Shown here one piece after another: positions 37,832 through 42,621 of a stretch of DNA of 42,621 nucleotides (positions within the stretch are counted from its first letter, which is position 1; the number at the start of each line of letters is the position of its first letter). This DNA comes from Roseomonas sp. (GTDB taxonomy: Bacteria; Pseudomonadota; Alphaproteobacteria; Acetobacterales; Acetobacteraceae), in contig JADCGF010000048.1 of NCBI GenBank assembly GCA_020249145.1, positions 1-42,621 of the forward strand, written 5' to 3'. The notes under the pieces were generated by a model, which was given only the letters and a program-made list of their open reading frames with translations, was not told where the DNA came from and ran no database searches. The position numbers and the translations under genes were made by a program.

Positions 37832-38296
37832 TCACGCAATCTCAAACATGCCTTCCACTTCCACCGCCGCATCTCCGGGCAGGGAAGGCACGCCAATGGT
37901 GGTCCGCGCATGGCGGCCGACATCACCAAACACTTCCACCGCCAGATCGGAAGCGCCATTCATCACCAAAGCGTGCTGGGTGAAGTCAGCAGGCGCAGCA
38001 ATAAAGCCACCAAGCCGCACCACGCGCGTCACGTTATCCAGCTCTCCGGCAGCGGCCTTCAACTGCGCCAGCAGATTGATGAAGCAAAGCCGTGCCGCTT
38101 CGCGCCCCACTTCAATCGAAACACCGGCGCCAAGCTTACCGGTATAGACAATCTTGCCATCACGCACCGGCACCTGGCCGGAAATCACCACCAGCTTTCC
38201 GCTGATATTGAAAGGAATGTAATTCGCAATCGGTGCCGCCGGCGTTGGCAATATAATGCCAAGGGCAGCAAGCTTCGCTTCAATTCTTCCGGCCAT
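37832..38296 (-). CDS. RidA/YjgF family protein (second paralog)
   Basis: This 154-residue protein of the long Rid subgroup has AKLAALGIILPTPAAPIANYIPF, LVVISGQVPVRDG, VTRVVRLGGFIAAPADFTQ and ARTTIGVPSLPGDAAVEVEG. Its ARTTIGV element retains the arginine typical of Rid deaminases, unlike the ARSAVG of the paralog at 28434. It starts at 38296 and lies just upstream of the FemAB-like gene, so it may begin the long minus-strand operon. The gap to the upstream NrdJ-like stop is 25 bp. Confidence 0.9.
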   Translation of the reverse strand: MAGRIEAKLAALGIILPTPAAPIANYIPFNISGKLVVISGQVPVRDGKIVYTGKLGAGVSIEVGREAARLCFINLLAQLKAAAGELDNVTRVVRLGGFIAAPADFTQHALVMNGASDLAVEVFGDVGRHARTTIGVPSLPGDAAVEVEGMFEIA

Positions 38297-38321
38297 GATC
38301 CTGTTCCTTCAAAGGCGCCAA

Positions 38322-39818
38322 TTACGCTGCGGGGCGCAAATGGCGGCGCATGCGTGGCGAAGGATGCGCCGGCAATTCCAAGGGAAGCAAGGGCAGGACC
38401 GCAGCGCGCGGTTGCAGTGTTTCTTCTTCCACCGGGTCGGGTAAATCTTCGCGCCCCAGATAATCGCGCGCCAGCCGCCTGAAAGCCCAATCCAGCACGG
38501 AAGTCGCGCGGCGGATGCCGGCGTCGCCTTCCACAGCGCCGCCATGGCCAGGCGTATAGGCATAGGCATTGACGAAACTCGCCAAGGGCACGCCCTGCGC
38601 CAGACCAAGCGAAACGGCCTGGGCGAGGGCATCCATCAAGGCGCGCGTCATCGCCGCTTCACGTGGAAGGGAGAAGGAAATCTCCCGCAAATGGCCGCGA
38701 TCATCTTCAACGGCGCGCAGCGCAACCCGATTGCCGGCAATGGCCACACGCCAGCAGCGGTTGATTGGCGCGTGAATGGGCCGTGGTGCGGCGCGGCGCG
38801 CTTCGGGCAGATCAGCCGGTGCTGGCATGGCGGGCGGCGGCGCATCCAGGAAGGGCAGCACCGCCGCTTCCATGGCGCGTCGGGCCTGCGGGGCCACGGG
38901 GGCCAAAAGCCAAGCGGCATCAACGCCAGCGCGCTCCGCCGCGCGGGTTGGCACTTGCGTGATGCGCCCATCCTCGCCCCGCGCCGGGCGGCTTGCGCCA
39001 GGGGCTGGGGCAATGCCGGCGCTTTCCGCGCCCAGCAGCGCTTCCACCGCATCAGCAGGTGCGAGGGCAATGCAGCCGCGATGGCGCAAACCTGGGGAAG
39101 CCGCCGCCGCCGCCAAAGCCGCGCGTGCTGCCTTGGCCAAGCCTGGAATGGCGGTTTCCTCGGGGGGCGTTGGGCAGATGAGCGCCACCGCATGGCGCGG
39201 GCCGAAACGCGTCGCGAGCCGACCGGATTCCGCTTCCGCCGCCCCGCGCGTCAGGCCGGCAATGGCGGCGGCGACATCGCGCGCCTCATTGCTGTCATAG
39301 CCAAGGCCGAAACCGGCCAAAAGCCCGGCCAAATCGGCAAAGCCAAGGCGTAGGCTTTCCGCCTTGCCATTGCCCCAAATATCAAGCGTTTGCACCGCAA
39401 GCTGACAGGCCGCGCGATAGGCCGGCGCATCAAAACCCCCCGCCCCATCCAGGAAGGCCGGCAGGTTGAGCACGAAACGCCCATCACCCCGCGCATCGCG
39501 CCATATCTCGGCCCCGGGCGCGCCGCGCCGGGCCAGGATCAGCGAACGCAGGCCAGCGGCAAGGCTTTCCGCCGCATCGGCGCCATCCAGCAAGCCAAGG
39601 CGTCGCCCGCGGAGCGTCAGGCGTTGAATCCAGGCCTCTGCCACGCTTGGCAGCGTGGCCGGGCCGCTTCCAGGGGCGAGCGCGGCCAGCGCCTCCCCGG
39701 CTTCATCTTCCCAAGGCAGGGGAATAGCCACCGCGCGCGGCAGCGCATCAGGGTCCGCCCCCGCCTTCAAGCGCCGCAGCGCAACCCCAGCCCAGATGGT
39801 TCCGACTATTCCAGCCAT
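38322..39818 (-). CDS. Degenerate class II ribonucleotide reductase (NrdJ)-like protein with TSCPD-type C-terminus
   Basis: The 498-residue protein carries three stretches that resemble the C-terminal half of B12-dependent NrdJ. These are VLNLPAFLDGAGGFDAPAYR at 116-135, then ADLAGLLAGFGLGYDSNEAR at 161-180, and a C-terminal domain at 361-460 (LREISFSLPREAAMTRALM, SLGLAQGVPLASFVNAYAY, AVEGDAGIRRATSVLDWAFR, YLGREDL). The last block is close to intact. The catalytic Asn-Pro-Cys-Ser-Glu loop and the N-terminal ATP cone are missing, and the middle is Ala/Gly-rich, so ribonucleotide reduction is unlikely. It may be a regulatory or structural paralog of NrdJ. An NrdR-box-like palindrome overlaps its predicted promoter. 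It starts at 39818 as the first gene of a long minus-strand run. Confidence 0.75.
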   Translation of the reverse strand: MAGIVGTIWAGVALRRLKAGADPDALPRAVAIPLPWEDEAGEALAALAPGSGPATLPSVAEAWIQRLTLRGRRLGLLDGADAAESLAAGLRSLILARRGAPGAEIWRDARGDGRFVLNLPAFLDGAGGFDAPAYRAACQLAVQTLDIWGNGKAESLRLGFADLAGLLAGFGLGYDSNEARDVAAAIAGLTRGAAEAESGRLATRFGPRHAVALICPTPPEETAIPGLAKAARAALAAAAASPGLRHRGCIALAPADAVEALLGAESAGIAPAPGASRPARGEDGRITQVPTRAAERAGVDAAWLLAPVAPQARRAMEAAVLPFLDAPPPAMPAPADLPEARRAAPRPIHAPINRCWRVAIAGNRVALRAVEDDRGHLREISFSLPREAAMTRALMDALAQAVSLGLAQGVPLASFVNAYAYTPGHGGAVEGDAGIRRATSVLDWAFRRLARDYLGREDLPDPVEEETLQPRAAVLPLLPLELPAHPSPRMRRHLRPAA

Positions 39819-39860
39819 GGGGGAATGCTAGGCGCGACTCGAAAGCCTGGGAAGCCTTAT

Positions 39861-39889
39861 TTAGTAGTTTTTCGGGGGTTGACCCACAA
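39861..39889 (-). promoter_or_regulatory. Candidate sigma70 promoter of the NrdJ-like gene
   Basis: On the minus strand TTGTGG (39889-39884) and TACTAA (39866-39861) are separated by 17 bp. This predicts a start near 39854, about 36 bp before the ATG at 39818. The -35 hexamer lies inside the palindrome at 39884-39899. Confidence 0.4.
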
Positions 39890-39899
39890 TATCCTGTGG
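39884..39899. promoter_or_regulatory. NrdR-box-like palindrome
   Basis: The 16-bp CCACAATATCCTGTGG matches the NrdR consensus acaCwAtATaTwGtgt at its core C, A/T, A, T, A, T, W, G, T, G positions and has 5-bp perfect arms. NrdR is the ATP/dATP-sensing repressor of ribonucleotide reductase genes. The site lies between the NrdJ-like gene (minus) and the NDUFA12 gene (plus). A much weaker second match sits about 32 bp away at 39852-39867, the pair spacing expected for NrdR. Confidence 0.55.
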
Positions 39900-39983
39900 A
39901 TAGCTCGCGCATCGCTTTGCTTTTGCGTGACCCGCGCGGCTGTGCGACTATGCGCGACATTTTGCTTGCACCGGGAAGCCGCC

Positions 39984-40325
39984 ATGCAGTTACTCAGTAC
40001 GCTCTTTGTCCGCCTCACCAGCCGTCAGGTTGGGCAGGACCGCTTTGGCAATACCTATTGGGAAGCCCGCCGCCGACGCGATTCCTATGGCCGCCCCATG
40101 CGGCGGGTGCTTTACGCGAAGGAAGCGCAAGCATCTGCCGTGCCGGCGGAATGGTGGGGCTGGCTGCACCACACCACGGAAAACCCCCTGCCGGAGGATG
40201 CACCGCGCCGCCCCTGGCAGAAGGAGCATCTCCCGAACATGACCGGCACGCCTGCAGCCTGGCGGCCAGTGAACCCCGCGGCCAACCGCGGCGGGGATTA
40301 CGAAGCCTGGACGCCAGGGCGATAA
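39984..40325 (+). CDS. NADH:ubiquinone oxidoreductase accessory subunit, NDUFA12 family
   Basis: The 113-residue protein has VGQDRFGNTYWEAR, the NDUFA12 signature, then YGRPMRRVLY, VPAEWWGWLHH and PWQKEHLPNMTGTPAAWRP. The family is the 17.2-kDa accessory subunit of complex I in alphaproteobacteria and mitochondria. The ATG at 39984 is chosen because a much longer frame from 39390 runs antisense through the NrdJ-like gene. It is followed after 13 bp by mlaD, an arrangement common in alphaproteobacteria. Confidence 0.93.
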   Translation: MQLLSTLFVRLTSRQVGQDRFGNTYWEARRRRDSYGRPMRRVLYAKEAQASAVPAEWWGWLHHTTENPLPEDAPRRPWQKEHLPNMTGTPAAWRPVNPAANRGGDYEAWTPGR

Positions 40326-40338
40326 AAGATCATTCAAA

Positions 40339-40833
40339 ATGCAAAAGCGCTCAATCGCTGAAATCCTGACCGGTTTGGTGGTGCTGGCCATCGCGGCGAG
40401 CTTCCTTGGCTATGCCGTCACCAGCACGGGGCGCAGCTTTTCTGGCGCCGGGATGAACCTGACCGCGAAGTTTGATCGGATTGATGGGCTTGGCCAGGGC
40501 GCCGATGTGCGCATTGCCGGCGTGAAGGTTGGGCAGGTTGTGGCGCAGCGGATTGATCCCGAAAGCTTCCTGGCCGTGCTGACGCTCCGCGTAGATGCAG
40601 GGCTGAGGCTGCCGCATGATACCTCGGCCGAGATTTCCAGCGAAGGTTTGCTCGGCGGCAAATATGTTGCGCTGGTGCCGGGCGGCGATACGCGCATTCT
40701 GCGCGATGGCAGTGAGATCACCATCACGCAAAGTGCCATCAATTTGGAAAGCCTGTTGGGGCGGTTCATTTTCTCGGCGGGCGAGAGCAATCAGCGCGGC
40801 AATCAGGAAAACGCGCCGGCCACGCCGCGATGA
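40339..40833 (+). CDS. mlaD: Outer-membrane lipid asymmetry maintenance protein MlaD
   Basis: This MCE-domain protein has an N-terminal transmembrane anchor (ILTGLVVLAIAASFLGY) and the MCE domain LTAKFDRIDGLGQGADVRIAGVKVG...ISSEGLLGGKYVAL. It forms the periplasmic hexamer of the Mla phospholipid transporter. The other mla genes are not in the window. Length 164 is typical. Its stop overlaps the next small gene (ATGA). Confidence 0.92.
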   Translation: MQKRSIAEILTGLVVLAIAASFLGYAVTSTGRSFSGAGMNLTAKFDRIDGLGQGADVRIAGVKVGQVVAQRIDPESFLAVLTLRVDAGLRLPHDTSAEISSEGLLGGKYVALVPGGDTRILRDGSEITITQSAINLESLLGRFIFSAGESNQRGNQENAPATPR

Positions 40834-41054
40834 AACTGCTGCCCAAGCCACCCGCCGCCTGGCCCGGGGCGGATGGCAAGCCTGTATCCTGCACTGAAAA
40901 GCTGAAAATGCTCGCGGAAAACCACAGCGAAGCGGCGACAGTGCTGCGCGATGTGTTTGAAGACGCCGTGCTGATGGGCGTGGATGAAGGCGCGATGCGC
41001 GCGATCTTGCAGGAGATGATCGTAGCATTGCCAAGCCCGAAGCGCGGCACATGA
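40830..41054 (+). CDS. Small conserved unknown protein between mlaD and DUF2155
   Basis: This 74-residue soluble protein has an alpha-helical core, KLKMLAENHSEAATVLRDVFE followed by DEGAMRAILQEMIVAL. It overlaps both neighbours by 4 bp (ATGA at each end), so it is translated as part of the unit. I recall similar small proteins at this position in relatives but know no function. Confidence 0.72.
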   Translation: MKLLPKPPAAWPGADGKPVSCTEKLKMLAENHSEAATVLRDVFEDAVLMGVDEGAMRAILQEMIVALPSPKRGT

Positions 41055-41410
41055 CAAGGCTTTTGGCCTTGGCGCTATGCTGCCTGCCAGGCATTGCCTT
41101 GGCGCAGGAATGGGTGCCGCGCCAACAAGCCCGCATCCAGGCGCTGGATAAGGTGACAGCGCGCGTGACGGTGCTGGAAGGCCGAGTGGGTGAAACTGTC
41201 AGTTTCGGCACGCTTTCCATCCGCATCGGCGCCTGCCATGCGCGCCCCCCCACCGAAGTGCCCGATTCCGCCGCCTGGTTTGAAATGACCGATAGCCGCG
41301 CGCCGCAGGGCAGCCCGCCCGTGTTTCGCGGCTGGATGTTCGCCGAAGCGCCGGGCGTGAATATGCTGGAACACCCCGTTTATGATGTGCGTATCCTAAG
41401 GTGCCTGTGA
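41051..41410 (+). CDS. DUF2155 periplasmic protein
   Basis: The 119-residue protein has a signal peptide (LLALALCCLPGIALAQ) and the DUF2155 core. It shows ARIQALDKVTARVTVLEG, FGTLSIRIGACHARPP, and a C-terminal half with VFRGWMFAEAPGVNMLEHPVYDVRIL. Two cysteines (GAC and ILRC) may form a disulfide. The family is found downstream of mlaD and NDUFA12 genes in alphaproteobacteria; its role is unknown. Confidence 0.88.
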   Translation: MTRLLALALCCLPGIALAQEWVPRQQARIQALDKVTARVTVLEGRVGETVSFGTLSIRIGACHARPPTEVPDSAAWFEMTDSRAPQGSPPVFRGWMFAEAPGVNMLEHPVYDVRILRCL

Positions 41411-41478
41411 TCCGAAGAATTTCTTTCTGCACAGCGCCTAATCCGCTATCTTAGTCTACGCTTTATGAAGGCCAGCCC

Positions 41479-42366
41479 ATGTCAGCCGCAGCGAATGGCG
41501 CCCGCATCCAGCCGTTTTTTGATGAGGCGACCAATACGGTCAGCTATCTTGTCTTCGACCCCGCCACGCGCCAAGCCGCGGTGATTGACCCGGTGCTGGA
41601 TTGGGACCATCGCAGTGGGGAGGCAGATACGCGTTCCGCTGATCGGCTGATTAAAGCCGCGCGGCAGGAAGGCGTTGCGATTGCGCTGATCCTGGAAACC
41701 CATGCCCATGCGGATCATTTGACCGCCGCACCCTATATCAAGCAGCGTTGCGGCGGGAAGATTGCCATTGGTGAACACATCAAGGATGTGCAGCGCATTT
41801 TCCGCCCGGTCTTCGCCGCCGATGATGTGAAGCCCGAAGGTGGCGATTTCGATCTGTTGTTGCGTGATGGGGAACGCCTGAAGCTTGGCATCCTGGAAAT
41901 TGAGGTAATTCATACGCCGGGCCACACGCCGGCCTGTGTCTGCTACCGCATTGGTGATGATGTTTTCGTGGGCGATACGCTGTTCATGCATGATTACGGC
42001 ACGGCGCGCGCTGATTTTCCGGGCGGCGATGCGCGCACCTTGTTCCGTTCCATCAAGCGCCTGCTGGCCCTGCCGCCCACAACACGGCTTTGGATGTGCC
42101 ATGACTATAAGGCGCCGGGGCGCGATACCTATGTTTGGCAAAGCAGCGTTGCCGAACAGCGCGCGCATAACCCGCATGTGAAGGATGGCGTGACGGAGGA
42201 TGAATTCGTGGCCTTCCGCCAGGCGCGCGATGCGAAGTTGGCCGCGCCCACGCTGCTTTTGCCTTCGATACAAGTGAATATCCGTGCGGGGCGGTTTCCG
42301 GAAGCTGAGAGCAATGGCGTGCGTTATCTGAAGATACCGGTGAAGGCGCGCGCTGGGGTTGCCTGA
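41479..42366 (+). CDS. Metallo-beta-lactamase-fold hydrolase, Blh/persulfide dioxygenase-like
   Basis: The MBL motif is ETHAHADHL, with second-shell HTPGHTPAC, GDTLFMHDYGTARADFPGGD and a C-terminal CHDYKAPGRDTY. The layout fits Blh and ETHE1-type persulfide dioxygenases, which oxidise glutathione persulfide with one iron, or a related hydrolase. The 295-residue length is normal. ATG at 41479 follows GAAGG at suitable distance. No sulfide:quinone reductase or rhodanese gene is nearby, so the role in sulfide metabolism is inferred. Confidence 0.88.
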   Translation: MSAAANGARIQPFFDEATNTVSYLVFDPATRQAAVIDPVLDWDHRSGEADTRSADRLIKAARQEGVAIALILETHAHADHLTAAPYIKQRCGGKIAIGEHIKDVQRIFRPVFAADDVKPEGGDFDLLLRDGERLKLGILEIEVIHTPGHTPACVCYRIGDDVFVGDTLFMHDYGTARADFPGGDARTLFRSIKRLLALPPTTRLWMCHDYKAPGRDTYVWQSSVAEQRAHNPHVKDGVTEDEFVAFRQARDAKLAAPTLLLPSIQVNIRAGRFPEAESNGVRYLKIPVKARAGVA

Positions 42367-42376
42367 AGGGTGTGAC

Positions 42377-42535
42377 GGGGTTGTTCTTGATTCCGCCGCC
42401 GCAAAGTTGCGCAGTAATCGCGTGCGCGGCATTGTCATTACGGGGCTGGAGCGTTTCACCGGCTTTCCAGATATTCCAACCTTGGCTGAATGTGAAACCG
42501 CTTGGCGGCTCGGAAAATGCGACCAAACAAATGTC
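42377..42535 (+). pseudogene. Fragment of a TctC/Bug receptor gene cut by the right-hand IS
   Basis: In the frame beginning at 42377 the sequence reads through SAAAKLRSNRVRGIVITG and LERFTGFPDIPTLAE. This is the conserved C-terminal region of Bug receptors (Gly-x-(V/I)-R..A..ITG..R....PD(V/I)PT(V/L)AE). No start codon, signal or N-terminal domain remains upstream. About 53 codons are left and the frame ends in the TAG of the IS terminus at 42536. Confidence 0.72.
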
Positions 42536-42621
42536 TAGCAGGCTGCTGAAATTCGTAGCCTGATTTCCGTATTTATGATTCACTGTCCTCGCATTCGGGT
42601 TGAGGTTGCGATGCGTGGCAA
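42536..42621 (+). mobile_element. Left-end fragment of a second IS5-family element, running out of the window
   Basis: Starting TAGCAGGCTGCTGAA, this is the inverted counterpart of positions 96-180. About five differences (including a one-base indel) in 85 bp show that it is a related but not identical copy. A transposase ATG at 42611 begins MRGN, the same as the left copy. The element continues off the window. Confidence 0.8.

Noticed and set aside
39390..39983. Long in-frame extension upstream of the NDUFA12 gene
   Set aside because: It runs antisense through the NrdJ-like gene and has Arg/Gly/Pro-rich content typical of a shadow frame; the family start is at 39984.

Overview
The window looks like chromosomal DNA of a GC-rich alphaproteobacterium, most likely Rhodospirillales and near Acetobacteraceae/Roseomonas. 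This is an inference from strong GC bias at third codon positions, an NDUFA12-type complex I accessory protein, a DUF2155 protein next to MlaD, several TctC/Bug solute receptors and a class II ribonucleotide reductase relative. No rRNA or taxonomic marker is present. Both ends lie inside related IS5-family elements whose left ends face inwards. The ends may therefore be contig breaks at repeats, or the borders of a segment bracketed by inverted ISs.

Layout. 1-1090: IS end, a HEPN/AbiU2-like gene and tRNA-Gln(CUG). 1215-4555: ppx/gppA, rlmE and guaB. 4537-6826 (minus): a translationally coupled operon of two half-size chromate transporter genes and an FrhB/HCAR-like iron-sulfur flavoprotein. 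6896-11713 (minus): a capsule export cassette (lipoprotein, KpsM, KpsT, KpsE, KpsD-like) with no glycosyltransferases beside it. 11714-12441: a gap. 12442-16043 (minus): a TctC receptor, a PhoR-like kinase and an LpoA-like lipoprotein, with head-to-head rsmI and an AspT-type exchanger on the plus strand. 18684-19920: an AT-richer island with a gene of unknown function whose frame is broken in a poly-C tract.

20071-21237 (minus): a three-gene nitrile hydratase or thiocyanate hydrolase with a split beta subunit. 21280-22176: a periplasmic SH3 protein. 22235-25709: a catabolic-looking set of amidohydrolase, divergent SDR and Bug receptor. 25808-26461: an unknown protein with a winged-helix-like N-terminus and an HPD motif. 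26788-28427: coaBC-dut. 28434-30688: RidA, a TPR protein and an AhpD-like protein. 30695-38296 (minus): a compact run of RidA, FemAB-like, EamA, nuclease-helicase (DUF2075), secreted EEP phosphodiesterase, MFS and PPK2. 38322-39818 (minus): a degenerate class II ribonucleotide reductase (NrdJ) relative, with an NrdR-box-like palindrome over its predicted promoter. 39984-41410: NDUFA12, mlaD, a small unknown gene and DUF2155. 41479-42366: a metallo-beta-lactamase-fold hydrolase, followed by a TctC gene remnant cut by the right-hand IS.

Most of the window is ordinary housekeeping. The most notable points are the NrdJ-derived protein with its NrdR-like site, the poly-C frameshifted gene, the split-beta nitrile hydratase, the nuclease-helicase inside a metabolic operon, and the HEPN gene between a tRNA and an IS.
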